Shown: piece by piece, positions 14,001 through 26,872 of the stretch
Layout: every line of letters begins with the position of its first letter
Numbering within the stretch: position 1 is the first letter of the stretch
Source: Pegea sp. RAD2-039
Lineage: Eukaryota; Chordata; Thaliacea; Salpida; Salpidae
Reading direction: 5' to 3'
Assembly: GCA_034620365.1 (NCBI GenBank)
Contig: JAQGEQ010000175.1
Location: 1,612,001 to 1,676,000 of the forward strand
Length of the DNA stretch: 64,000 bases
The notes under the pieces: generated by a model
The model's input: the letters and a program-made list of their open reading frames with translations, nothing else
Database searches by the model: none
Told to the model about the DNA's origin: nothing
Program-made: the position numbers and the translations under genes

Positions 14001-17000
14001 ATTTATAAATAATAAACAGATGTTCTCATTAAAAGATACAATATCAAAAGAAATTCTGTCCAAACTTATATTTCAATTTAAATCTTTTTAACTAGAAGTC
14101 TATTTCAAATAAAATATTAGAAGGTAGCAACATCTAGCGATTAATTTTAAAGTTTTTACTGATGGTTGGGTTTGATAATAAGTTGTTACCACATAACATT
14201 CAAAATGAAATTAGAAAATATTTTCCAGAAATATAATTTTCTATTTTTAGTAAACATTAATTAAGGGGTTGATATTATACCTACACATTTTGATTTTTAT
14301 GAAATATGTCAAAACAATATATATACTCAAGTGTACAACTATTTCCACTAATGGTTTCTTATAACAATATAAAAATTATTATTTTAAATATTTCGTTAAA
14401 ACAAATTTTCTTAAATCTTATAAATATTAGCGTCTTATTTCTTTCAATTAGGTTTAGTAAATAAAAATTTAGTTATGATATAAATAATTCCCCATAGTAG
14501 TTATCTAATGTGTAAAGAAGTTTATTATAATCAAATAATTATCAACTTTATTGATTAGCTTTTTTAACATTTAATTTATTGTATTTAGTTTCACTAAGGC
14601 CAAAAAATATTTTTCGAGGTGTAAATAGATGTTTAGCTTGAATATTTTAAAGAGAAAGAAGAAGCATTTCGTTATACATTAAATATAAAAATATTGATAT
14701 AATTTTTAAACATCTTTGTCTTGATGTTGAATATTTACAACAGAACAAGTTGTGTAAGATTATACAGCAATTTTAATTATTAGTTTGTTTAAGATTCACT
14801 AGAAGTATTTTATTTTTATCACACTTAATAAGGACCTATAAATGATCACACAGTTTCATATATAATTCAGTGATTATAAAACTTACAATACTCATCATTA
14901 TAGTCATCAATATCTTCATCGTCATTTGCAAAATCTTCAGATAATTTTAGTGAGCTTCTATAATCCTGAAACAAAAACTTCACTTTTAAATTTGTATTTT
15001 TCAAAAAGTTTGGTTTATTGTTTACTTTATCTCCTGCTTTACCTCTTCAACAAAACTAAAGAATATTTTTCACTAATTTTGTTATCAGATAAACAGCATT
15101 TGAGGAAACTAACCGAGCTTTTTCTTCTTAAATCGTCTTTCTTAGCCTCATAACCCCTAGAGCTAAATGATCGATAGCGTAAAGAAGATTGATCTTCAAC
15201 AGAAGAGTATTTTCTAGATCGCTCAGGTCGAATAGTTGCAACTGTTAACCAAAAAAATTTCAGATCTTTAAAATTGTTTAAAGTAGTCCATTTAGTAATT
15301 ATTCTTGGTTGATGTTAAAATGTTAATTGGCCGAAAGTTGTAGTTTTATGCTCAAAAAATGGTAAACAACTATTTTAAGTATTCAAAAACCTTAATTTAA
15401 TTTATATATTAGTTTGTTTTTAAAATAGTAGTTTACATTTATACACGATAAAATAAATTTTAGAAAATTAACAAAATTTTCATCAAGTACTTTAATTATT
15501 TTCTTTATTAGTTTTCTATTATTTCTTATTAATTATTTATAGATTAGTTTGTAGTTTTTTATTAAAGTAGCTTACTTAGAAGTTAAGTTTTATATTAAAA
15601 ATGATGAATTATATTTTCATTTTAGAATGACCTCTAGCAAAAACGTACTTTGTTAATTAAAAAGAGTTCTCAAAAACATATTAAAAATAAAATAATTTTA
15701 TAAAATGTATATTTAAACTACAATCCACATTATCTACTCAGCACTTAACAATAAACAGCTAAGAATGTTTGTTTTGAAAGAAAACATTTCCAAAAAGTAA
15801 AATTAAGTATCAAAATTAGTATCTAATAAACACGATTAAACAGCATAATCACCTTTCATATTTTTTGAACAATTAAGTAATTATTTTAAATAATAAACAG
15901 AAAAACAATGAACAATTAAACTAAGATTGTCCTAGAAAAAACCGAATATCCTGTTCCATGTTTTTGCTGTCTAAGTAAAGATGTTTAATATACATATTTT
16001 GTATCTTTAAAAATAAGCTGTATAGCTACATCTACCGGATTTACTTTAGCTACGAAGTGATCGTAATATTTTGATTTTCTTTAAAAATTTTTTACAAATT
16101 GATAACCAATAAAACATTTCATCACATAAGTCGCCTTATGAAACAGTTCAGGTTCAAAAATCAAATTGTTTTTGACTCATTTGAAAGTCAATAAGATGCA
16201 AAACTAAATTTAACCTTTTTAATTTAAATAATGTTAAAAAAAATATTGAATTTTCATTTTATGAAAAATATGATCTAATTGATACCTTCTACTTAAAGTT
16301 GTTTTAAATAAGTTTTCTGATCATATTAAAAAAATTGAATAAACTTAAATAAAAAGCTTTTGCAAACAGTAATTGCTAATAATCCCAAGATTACTTTATT
16401 TATAGACCTTTCATATCAACTTAGTATGAATTTCAACTATAATTAGTTACTCAAGATAATATTGCTACAACAATTGTCATGTGCTTTCTTACTTAATGAA
16501 TAATGGTTTGATTACCCGGCTAAGATTGCTGCCAACTTAATAAACTAAATGTAATGAGAACAACTTTTATTTTATTATCTATTTTAACAAAATCTTGTTG
16601 CTAAACAACTAAAATAAACAGATAATCATTGGATGACTTTTTTTAAGAAATAGAAATAAGAAATTATGTGTTAAGATAAAGAAAAGTAATTATAACAAGC
16701 TATGATAATAAGCAAGACAACTTTTCTTTTATAAGGAGATCATTAAAAAATGGTAAACGAAATCTATTAAAACAATTAAATTGTAAAATGAGTTAATCAG
16801 ATAACTTTATTGTACATTTTACTTTTAAATCGAGTGATAAATTCTGATTATTTAGACAAAAGCATTCACAAAAATTGATAAAGTTTATGGTTTTATTTAC
16901 TGTGGTTTTTTTTTAACAAATGATCAAAATAGTCTTTAAGAACTAGTCAGATTTAGTCTATGTGATATTTCAAACAAAAAGGCAGAGTAGTAATCAGAGT

Positions 17001-20000
17001 TCATCAACTCGTACAACAAAACTGTAAACGATTGATACTTTGAAAGCAGAAATACTTTCATTTAACTGATGTACACGATTTAGTTTAAATTCAAATTTCT
17101 TAAGCGAGCAAACAAAATAAAATTATGATTTAGAGCTTATTCATATCACAAGTTGTAGATATATATAAACATAAAGCACAAGACTAATTCAACTGGTCAT
17201 TAAAACTCTTTTAGAAAAATAAACAAACTATCAAAACTTTTATTCAAACTCTATTAAAAGACTTACGTATACAAAAGCAGTGAAAAAGCTTATGGAAAAT
17301 AGGTAAAGAATAAGTATTTGTTAATTTGATTAAAGCTTTTCTTGTTAAAAACATAAAAGCAAATATTAGGACTTATAGCTTTTGAGGAAGTCTTGTAAAC
17401 AAGTGTTAGCCTATTAATTTCATTTTTATTTAATTACTTCTTGTTACTACTTATTGTTTACTATTAAGAATTGTTGCTAAAAATATTTCATTGCTAACTG
17501 TTCTCATCAGTTTTAGTAAACTTAATAAAGTACTACATAACCACATTTGATGATTAAATAAGATTTCAAGAAGTAAAAACATATTTTTTTCTTAATTCTA
17601 AAGATATGACTAAAAATTTTGCATTTCTGCTACTTTTCAAAAATGAACTTTCTTAGAATTTTCAACTGCTAACCAAAAGCCCAAGGTATTCTTATTAATT
17701 AACATTTATAGATATTAAATTTACAAGTTTTTAAATCGATTTTGAACTCATTTAGAAACCCAACACGGAAATATAATTTAATAAAATTAAACAAAAAAAT
17801 ATCTTAATTTAAAAGCTTGAGAAAATTTAATTTAAGTTAAAAGATTTTATTCATTTGTTAAAAGTAATGTTTTATTAAAACACAAAATATAACTTGCTCA
17901 ATAAATCTTCATCTTTGCTGACTTCTTAAGTTAAACTCTTATTTATATTATAAATTTTTATCATAATGAATAAAACAGAAATATTAAAGACATTTAATTT
18001 CAAATGCATAAGGTCATGATGAAATTTGATAAATTCATTTTGAGTTACAGCTTATTACAATTTTTATTAACTTGTAGTTTGTGATAAGAAGTTTTTAAAT
18101 TTAAGTAAACTTTTGAAATTACTCAAAGTAAAGTAATACAAAGAAAAAATTTAAAGGAAAAATAATGTAATAATACAATCAACTGATAACTTAATGGCAC
18201 GTATACACACTATTACAACTAGAGTGTGCTACTTTCACAAATCACTTCTTTTTTGATTTATCTCAACAAAATTATTTAACTTCAAATCAACAATTGTTAA
18301 TCTAAAACTTACAGATTTCTTATATATCTGTGGCATGAAAGGTTATCGATTAGGAAATCTATTTTCTTTTGGTTGATAGGAAAAAGATTACAAAACTCAT
18401 TATTGTCTTGGTTAATTTATTCATATATTTTAATAATAGCTTTATTAATTTAAACTTCTAAAAAATCATCAATTATTCATTCATTGAACATTTTCCATAT
18501 ACTCATAAAATCTTAGAAGCTTTTTCAACAGATACTTTAGAAATAATTAAATTTAAAAAATGCAGCCCAACTACCGTTTCTTAATTCAAAATACTCTACA
18601 TATTTCTTCAAATAAAGATTTTGATAGTAAATAAGGCTTAGACTGAAATCAATTCAGGTAGCATTGTCTTGCTTGACTAAATTTTAAATTTTTCAAAGTA
18701 GTTTTACAAACCTTTTAAGATTTTGAAATTTTTGAGATATTTTCATATATTTCATTTCAAAATACAAGCTACTAAGATTAACAAGTGTACAAATTACTTT
18801 ACACCTTTTAAAATATTTTGGAACAAGGAGATTGTAAATCTATAGGTTTCAAACAGCTTAAGCTTTGAAGTAAAACTGCTGGATATGTAAAATAAGTACT
18901 AAAAGTATTTATCAATAATCAACAATTCTATAACTATAGATAGTTATATTTATAAATTCTAACAATGATTTTGAAATTGTTCAAACAAAAATTTGCTTAA
19001 ATTTATTGATTGTAGGTTCTTAAGAAAATCAATTGATATTGATAAAGAACAAGAAGCGTTAGGTCACGCAATTAACAAAATAGTTGTTTCTTTATATTAC
19101 CTGAATTATAATTTTCATCATTGATAGAGTCAACCATACTAACTTGATCGTTCATTTACAACAAGAAAAAATGTACAAGTAATAATTAAAACTCTATAAA
19201 CATAAATAAAACTATTAATTTCATTCAGTTTTTACTTTTCAAAAACATTTTTTTTTATAATTCTTAAGTTACTACTTAAATTCTATAATTAATATTCACA
19301 AACAACAAATGTAAGATTGTTTTATTTTTAAACCAACAAGATTAGAAGAAGATTAATGAATCATGATGTCATAAATCTTTTAAACCGTTCTATTAAAAAG
19401 CAATCTAATATACATCAAAACTAAAATGCAGCTAAGTATGACCTTACGATAATTATTTGGTTAGAATTAAAAAAGGGTCTATTTTTACACTTTCTAACAG
19501 TTGATTGTCTAATTGAAAATGAATTACAAAAATGTACTTACGAAAATGTTTTTTTTTTATAGTTTTTAAATATCATTTTACAAATAAAGTTTGTTTTTAA
19601 CGTGATGTACTTTTTGCCTGCTTGCAAGTGATTGCCTACTTTTTAAGCTTTTTCAAAATCGATAAAAAAAGGTAGAGAAGTATAATAAAAAATTAACTTA
19701 TTTTAATTGTAAAAAATAAAAAAAATTAGACATTTAAAAAGAAAAACTAAAAGTAATTTCGTTTGAGAAAACTGCACTTTAATCTATAGTAGGATTGTGT
19801 ATGTCTGCAAAGCTGCATAAAACTTAAACTAAAACAAACGTTATTCATTATTCATGGTTGACGTTATCACAACAACCTGATGCTTTGCGATGTAATCCAT
19901 TCCGTCAAAAGATTATTTATAAAAATTTGTGCAGTCAGTATACAGATGTTCGACTAAAATAATACTTGGGTAAATTTTCTAATTTGTCGTTTTACTTAAA

Positions 20001-23000
20001 ATACTTAAAAATATTTTATCATTAAAATGTGCTGACACAAGATCAAATTTATGTTAAAAAGCTCTCATAAGGCAATTAAAGCTTCCTTATGATCTACATT
20101 AAGTAAAAGCTATAAGATTACAATGAAAACCTATCTAACTGCGTTTAATATTACACTCAGGATATATAAGTATCAATTTACTATGAAGTCAAATAGTTTG
20201 CTTTAAATCAGCTAATTTGAAGAGCTTAATAAGAAACCTTAAGAAAAACTTTAAAAAGAATTTGATGGTAGCTTGCCCTGGGCAATGATTTTTGAAACGT
20301 CTAATCTGATAAAAATTCTCTTCTCAGAACCATCAATTTGATATCAGAAGTCAAAACAATCCAATCAATAGAAAACATCTTCTACTGGTTTCTCTTCTAA
20401 CTCCTAACTTTTTTAGCTTTTTCAATTGATATATATTTTAGCAAATAAAAACTTTTTCAAATAGTTTTATTTAAAATAATTTTTGGAAAATCTTTTGATA
20501 GTTAAAAGAATCGTTTACACAAAAGCTTCAGTAACGAAAAAATTTCTTTTTGTTAACTATTCAACTCTGCGAAATTCAACAATAATCTTTTGAATAATTT
20601 GTTAAAAAATTGAAAATATTTTATTGATTTTAATCATAAAATGTTATTTCTTTATTCTTAATGGCGTTCTCAATTATACTTTTTTCGAATTGTTTTTCAT
20701 ATAACCAAAAGACAAAACTGTTTTTAGATTTAGATGTTTATTTAATTTGATCAGATATACAATTAACATTTAAAGTTTTTTATAAACCTATAAAATCTCA
20801 CAAAAAATAAATATTTTGTTTTATTAGCATAAGTCTTTAGAAATATATCCTCAGCTATTAATTTAATTTTTTTTAATTTTAATGTTGTCAGTCAAAGCTG
20901 CTAAAAGTTAAATTCATTTGAAAGAGTTTAAAGAAAATAAATTAATCAATAAGAAAAGATGTCGTGTCGATATATCGCTTGAATAAATCTATTCATAAAT
21001 TATTAAAATGCTTATCAGAAAATTATCTTTTGTAATCAAACAAAGTTTTTTTGAAAATAATAATTGATTTTTGAGTGATTTGTTGAAAAAATTTTGTCAC
21101 AAAAACTCAACTAACTTGAGTGTCTTTTTCTGTGTTTTTCTCCGCCACGAAAACTGTGATTATATCTGCATCTGAAAAGTCATTAAAACTCACTAAGATA
21201 TTTATAGGTTTAAATGAGCATTTAGTCTTGGCCTGTATTGAAGAAAAATACATCTTGTTAGTTTATGAGCCACAATTAAAGATCATTACAAATAAGCAAC
21301 GATTATTGGACAAAAATTTAAAAAATCACCCTGCTGTGCTTTCACGCCATTTTTTAACATATAATTGAAGGGCTTGACCTCCAGCTTGAGAGGGACTTTC
21401 AGAGTCTGTAGATGACCGTGGTTGCTGAAAATATCCATCGGGAAAAAGACCATTCTGTAAACAAACAAGTTTGAAATTAACAATGTTTTTTTAAAGAGAC
21501 TTATGTCAACAATATAATAATAAAGATAAACCGAAGAAAAGTTCTCTATGAAGTTTCTTTTTTCTAAATTTAATTTTGTAGAAGTATTAACGCTTCTATT
21601 AAACTTAGGGGTTTGCTAATGTATGAAAGTATCCATAAAATCAGACTAAAGCTTTATGAGTGGAAGAAAATTTTCTTGGCTTTGTGTTTTTGTTGGAGTA
21701 TATGTTGGTCAAATCTCTGAATCTGCTATCTGGCCTTTATTAGTCGTTTGTGCTCTGCGTGGCATCCAAGCTATTAGTAACGCAAATCAAAGTTCCCTTC
21801 ATGCTTTCAGGCGAGCATACGATAGGCCAAATAAGTCTTTCAAAATCATTATGATGCTAATATCCGTCAAAAACTTCAATTATTTTGTGATGGTTACAAA
21901 CTTAGCATGTTCATAACAAATTCACTTTTAGTAAAAACAAATTATGTATTATAAACCTAATAAAAAATATTATGGAATCTTCTTTGAATATTTTAAGTAT
22001 AAAAAAGTATAATCGCATTATTGAAATTCATTTTCTGTAGTTGAGTTTACTAATTGCTATTTTATTAAATATGACAACTTTTAATAATTAAATTCTTAAA
22101 TTATTTACTGAAACGTTTCTTTTCTGAAATATTTTTCAAATGAAAGACTTAACCAGACATTTCAAAAAGTTTAATGAGTTTGTTTTTTAATCTTTCAACA
22201 TTCCTATTTTCAGCTAATTTTTTACTGAATTCACCAAGACTACTATTCCTACTTGTTTATTATCAAGTATCTACTTTATGATCATTTGTAAGAGATTGCT
22301 TAGACAAATCTATTTTCTTAAAAGTGAAAAAATCAATTGGCACTTAAAATTTATGTTGTGTCTGAAACACGGTAATATAACATCTAAATAAAAAAATGTA
22401 AGCATAGACTTTTTGCAAAAAAGTTTGTGATAATCTGTTATATCTCAGCTTTTAAACTGGTTTAACTTTTACCTGTATAAATTTCATACCGTTTTATTCT
22501 AAAAGCGGTTTTAATGTATTGATTATAATCTTTCAATAGCTCATATGTTGCCTTATTTTAAGTCCAATTAAGTTTATCTATACAATAACAGTCTTAGATA
22601 ATACAAAATGTATAGTTTTACTTCTGCTTGAGTATTTACCTAAACCATGAAGCATTACTCTTTATGCAAATACTTTCATTTCTGAATTTTTCATTATTTT
22701 AACAAATGACTGAAAAACTAATCGATAGAGCTCTACATACATTATGTAGAAAAAGTTTCTATAAAAACACGTTATGAAATAAGTCTTAAAAGCACGTGAC
22801 AAAATGTGACAGTCTAAGACAAAACAGAAGCCAATGAAAGGAAAATTACTGATTGACTCCCTTGAGAAAAAAAACTAAAGTTACTTTGCAGCATGTTTGT
22901 GAAAAATTTGGTATTCAGAACTAAGTTTTACCTTAAAACAGTGAAGTAATTAAACACAAAATTATAATCAATCTTAAATTCTTTAATAAGTTCAGACAAC

Positions 23001-26000
23001 CATAAAAAGAGCTGCATTCCGAACATAAAAGTTTGACTTGATTTATGTGAATAAAACAAATTTAAGACTTAGTTTTAGCTTAATTTATACATGGATCATT
23101 TATTATTGAACAATTATCGGTTTTACACCTTTAATGCAAACACAAAACAGAAAAAGTTAATTTAATCCTAAAAAAGTGTTTTATTTGTTTAAAATTTCAC
23201 TATAATCATTAATATTTAAATACTTCCTATTGTTATAAGACATTTATATCTACAAATATATTTTAAAACAAACACTATTTTTTGCCCTAGAAATGACTTA
23301 AAGAGAGAAATTCTGAATTTATCAAAAAGTTTATTGCTGTTAACTTAATTTAGAAAGTAAAATTCATTCCAACACAAAGACTACTTAAATTATTATGTTA
23401 TTCAACCATTAGGCTCTTGTAATTTATCATAAGTAGATGTTATTTTTGAAAAAAAACTTTTCTTCGTATGAAAAAACAGCTTACAGATATTAGAAATCTC
23501 TAAAACTGAAATGTAGAGATTCAATTTGCTTTAACTAAAGTTTTATAAAAAGATGAAGATAACTACAACAAGATGCATGAATAATACGACAATCTTTGTT
23601 TTATGGCCTTTGCTTGAATAGAAGATGTTCACTTCTTCAACTCAGAAATTAAAAGTTGTATTTCTGATAATATCTCAGCAAATAACAAAATTAGTTTCAG
23701 AAATTTGATAAAATATAGCAAACTTGTTTAGTTACTTCAGTTTTTCTATCAAGTTAGGTTTTAAATAGCCTGATTATCAGCAGTAAATATTTTATAGAAC
23801 GATCAAGAATTCAAGCAGAAAATTTCAACTTCTTTTGTGAAAGGCACAAGTAATATTTCTCTGGTAAATAAAAGTATTCAAGCTGTGAAAATTTTCAAGG
23901 AGAGACAGTATCATCAAAATGTATGTTACAAGTTGATTAGTCAAATAGATTTCGCTATTTTATCACACTTTATAAATCAACTTTTTTAAATATCAACAAC
24001 ATCCTAATTAAAACCAGCTAAAAAGCAAATGCATTAGAAATAAGAGCATAAGAATAATTAATTTACGTACTACATAACTTTTAAAAAATATTTTTTTTCC
24101 ATAATAAGTTGACTAATTATTTAGAAATAGCAAACCAATTTTTCGCTTATATCTGTACAATTATTTATCAAAATATCAAAATATTTTCTTTTACCTTCAG
24201 ATCCAAACACGAATAAAGGATTAAATATCAGAAAAAAAAACTTCATTTCTTAAAAAGTATCAATTACATTTTATAATACTTTGTTATACAATTATATTGA
24301 TCATCTTATGTAACAGCTGTCTAAAAAACCTTTAAGGTTTCTGGGTTCAGTCAAAATGACACACTTAATATAACAGATTCATGAAGTAAACTGCTAACTA
24401 TATTTATCTAAAATGACCTTGATCAATAAATTTTGAAAGATCTTAGTGTCAAGCTTCACGAAAAGATCTATTCTTCTATAAAATTCAAGCTATATTTTGA
24501 GACAAAATAGTTTTAAATTTGTTTAGACATAAATTCTCTTAGAGTTAATTTATTTTTAGAAAATTTACTAGCAAAAATTTAACTAATTATTAAAGTATTT
24601 TCTTTTGAGCAGTAACTGCCAAAAATTAAGGAAAAACAATTATTTAAAGTTTTACATTTTAAACTTTAAACTACTTTATGCATTGGGTCAATTCTAGTGT
24701 AAAAAATACAAAATCAAAAAAAGTAATATTCCCTATACTTAATAATTGTAAATTATTGCCATGAAAGCTATAGAAAAACTTTTTTGATATTAATTTTGAA
24801 GATTAAATTTTGTTTATGTTAGAATACAGATTAAAGTTCAACTAGTACAAAGTTCAGCTTGTAGGACTCAATCATGACTTAGAGACTTCTTTTAGTTTTG
24901 AAAATATTACGTTTTACCAGGTATATTTCAAAGTTTGTACCAGTTGTAAGTAGAGTCTATATTTTTATTAATAACATATCATTTTTTAAAGTATTTACTT
25001 AAATAGCAATACATCTAATTTTGAAGATTTTTTAAAAACTGTAATTAGAAACTATCGACTAATTTAATAAGTTATAGAATTAGTAAATAAGCCAATTTTA
25101 AAAACACAAATTGAAACAACATTTTTTTTACTACTTTTTAACAGTTAAAAACTGGAATTTTAAACCACAAACTTGCCACACCTAAGGGATTACATGAAAA
25201 GCTCACAACAAACAGCAAAAGTTTTGTTTGCAAAATTGTAAGGTCGCTTATATAGATAAGTCTGAATTCATGTACATAAATTTTTTATTGAATTTGTATA
25301 TTGTAAGAGAATAAATTATAAAGATGTAAGTTACAACTACAATGTCTTATTCAAGTTAGTAAAATACTTCTGTAATGTTTTTTTTATAATAAGAAGTCAG
25401 CTTAAAGCTCTTATTAGAATTTAAATATATTCAAAAAGATTAAAACAGAAGTATGGTAAAAAGAGAAGCTGCCATTGATTTATTTTTCAATTGTCAAAAA
25501 TATTATCTGTCTCGACAAATAATTAAATTCTTTTAACTTAACAAGCGTGTTCAGTTACATTTTTTCAATTAGAACTAGATGATAAACAAAAGTTTAAAGC
25601 AATTAATTGTAAATGACTTTATTTATTCGGTAAAACCCAAATAAAACTAGTAGTGTCTAAAAAATGTTTAAAATGTTTTCAAAAACAGCTTTGAGTAACT
25701 TTTTTTCTTTTTAGTCTCCTTTTTAACTTTCAATAACCTTATACTTTAGTTTTGTCAGCTTCTATCAAATACTAACGGAAATATACAAATGTAAAAGAAA
25801 AAACATTAAACGAAGGAAATTATATTTATGTTAAATTTATTTTAACTAGTTATAATATAAAATACTTCGCTCAATTTTTGAAGACTCATTTTTTCAAGAA
25901 TCTTTAAGTAAAAGCACATTTTAAAGCTGTAGTTTAGCAAAATTAAGACAAATGATATGGTTTTCGATAATTACAGAGTTTGGCGTCTTAAGGTGCACTT

Positions 26001-26810
26001 TAAGAAAAAATATATTTTCTTTAATTTTAAAAATAGCAGATAATGCGAAAAATTGTAAGTTGTACAATCGGAAAAAAAAACTTTTTTCAAAGTTAATTAA
26101 TCAGCAATATTTAGATATTTTGTTGTTAGAAAACTTAAGCCTCAAAACAATTTTTATTTTGCTTTATTTTCATCGATTTAAAAATATTTCATATTTTGTA
26201 ATTTATCAAATTACCGTGTACTACAATAATCAACATTTTTTGGAATATTTTTAGTTGAGTATGTGATTATTTTCTATTCTCAACTGAAATTATCGATTTT
26301 AGTCTTATTTCAGTCTTATGTTGATATGCGGTTTTGGAATATTTGCTGCTACTCTTTAGACGGATCTTATAGTTATAGCTTAGAGTAGTTAAACCATTTA
26401 GTTATGGGCGTATTGTCATTCCGGTTAAAGGTTTCTGAAAAATTGGAAACACAACTCGTAAATTGATACTTGTAAACATTAAACAATTTATTAATTTTGG
26501 TCTACACTATTATTATCATTTTTAAGTTTCTAATTTTGTTAGCCTTTTAGTAGAATAGCCGTAATTAAAAAGAACTTTTGTGCCAGTAAAGGAATCCATT
26601 AGGTTAAATAAACTTTGCACCAGAAAACCTTGAATCTATTATAATAAATTTTATTCTAACCTCTCCATTTTCTTTAGATTTATTTAACCATTTGGTAGCA
26701 TATGCTACAGGTGTAAGGGTATTTCGTCTTGGTACATATTGGTTTCGATCTTGTCTCTTATTATAATAAGAGCTGAAGATGTGACCGGAAACTCTAGACA
26801 TCGTTGTCAT
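11003..26810 (-). CDS. uncharacterised Ser/Arg-rich protein, six-exon model
   Basis: Exons on the minus strand, in order: 26810-26661, 21454-21330, 21171-21116, 15241-15114, 14965-14887, 11061-11003. Phases match at every join (0, 2, 1, 0, 1) and the sum is 597 bases, so 198 residues plus TAA. Start is ATG ACA ACG at 26810. Each of the first five exons has a clean acceptor or donor (for example GTTTACAG, TTTTCAG, TTTCAG, GTAAGT) and is GC-richer than its surroundings. Residues 1-92 are mixed polar. Residues 94-153 are strongly basic and serine-rich (HRKRHS, RSRKYSS, RRKSS), giving several basophilic-kinase-type sites. Residues 163-178 are acidic (DDEDIDDYNDE). There is no signal peptide, membrane span or named domain. 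A nuclear or cytoskeletal regulatory protein is a guess. The last exon is the least certain. Exon 3 could instead stop at TAG (21113-21111), splitting this into two genes. Confidence 0.55.
11062..14886 (-). other. presumed intron 5, AT-rich
   Basis: Bounded by a GTAAGT donor at 14886-14881 and a TTTTAG acceptor at 11062. A 60-codon open frame at 11670-11852 has AT-driven codons and no splice support. The rest is featureless. Confidence 0.35.
15242..21115 (-). other. presumed intron 3 with two small GC-raised patches
   Basis: Long AT-rich interval that contains the candidate alternative first exon. Around 16020-16060 a minus-strand frame is open for about 30 codons but lacks a good acceptor. 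Around 19855-19925 a GC-raised patch contains a short minus-strand ATG frame (MDYIAKHQ then a possible GTTGTT donor). Either patch could be promoter sequence for the 19155 start. Neither is convincing as an exon. Confidence 0.3.
19101..19155 (-). CDS. candidate alternative first exon
   Basis: ATG at 19155 opens 18 codons (MNDQVSMVDSINDENYNS) followed by TCAG and a GTAATA donor at 19100, in phase 1. That phase fits the 15241 exon exactly, so this could start a shorter form of the Ser/Arg-rich protein from a second promoter. An in-frame TAA sits directly before the ATG, so it cannot be an internal exon in this frame. A GTTTATAG acceptor lies 38 bases upstream. The exon is short, so chance is possible. 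Confidence 0.35.
21455..26660 (-). other. presumed intron 1 of the Ser/Arg-rich gene
   Basis: Bounded by a GTTAGA donor at 26660 and a TTTACAG acceptor at 21455. Mostly AT-rich. Two exceptions stand out. One is an exon-like duplicate of part of exon 1 (26373-26434). The other is a GC-raised plus-strand open frame at 21656-21916 with two hydrophobic stretches; it has no start context, splice sites or recognisable domain. Confidence 0.4.
26373..26434 (-). pseudogene. exon-like partial copy of exon 1
   Basis: A strong acceptor (pyrimidine tract then TTTTTCAG) precedes 20 sense codons and TAA. The translated piece RNDNTPITKWFNYSKL resembles the exon 1 stretch RRNTLTPVAYATKWLNKSK, sharing TP and TKW-N-SK. 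The reading phase (1) does not fit the exon 1 donor (phase 0). It therefore reads as a decayed or alternative duplicated exon a few hundred bases downstream of the original. Confidence 0.35.
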
Positions 26811-26872
26811 TGATGATGATGAATCATAAAAAAATCACTTTTGAAATTAAAAACATCCTTATGATGAAAAGT
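26811..26872 (-). other. 5'UTR segment bounded by a splice acceptor
   Basis: Sixty-two bases between a T-rich acceptor (TTTTTTTGGTACAG) and the ATG at 26810. It is either the second half of a spliced 5'UTR or a trans-splice acceptor region. Confidence 0.45.

Noticed and set aside
16000..16075. Minus-strand open run reading YYDHFVAKVNPVDVAIQLIF
   Set aside because: Looks protein-like but has no acceptor with a pyrimidine tract, and it would truncate the better phase-matched gene model.
21656..21916. Plus-strand 86-codon open frame with two hydrophobic stretches
   Set aside because: It lies in the intron of a minus-strand gene, lacks splice sites or a family match, and the opposite strand is similarly open. 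Composition rather than coding may explain it.
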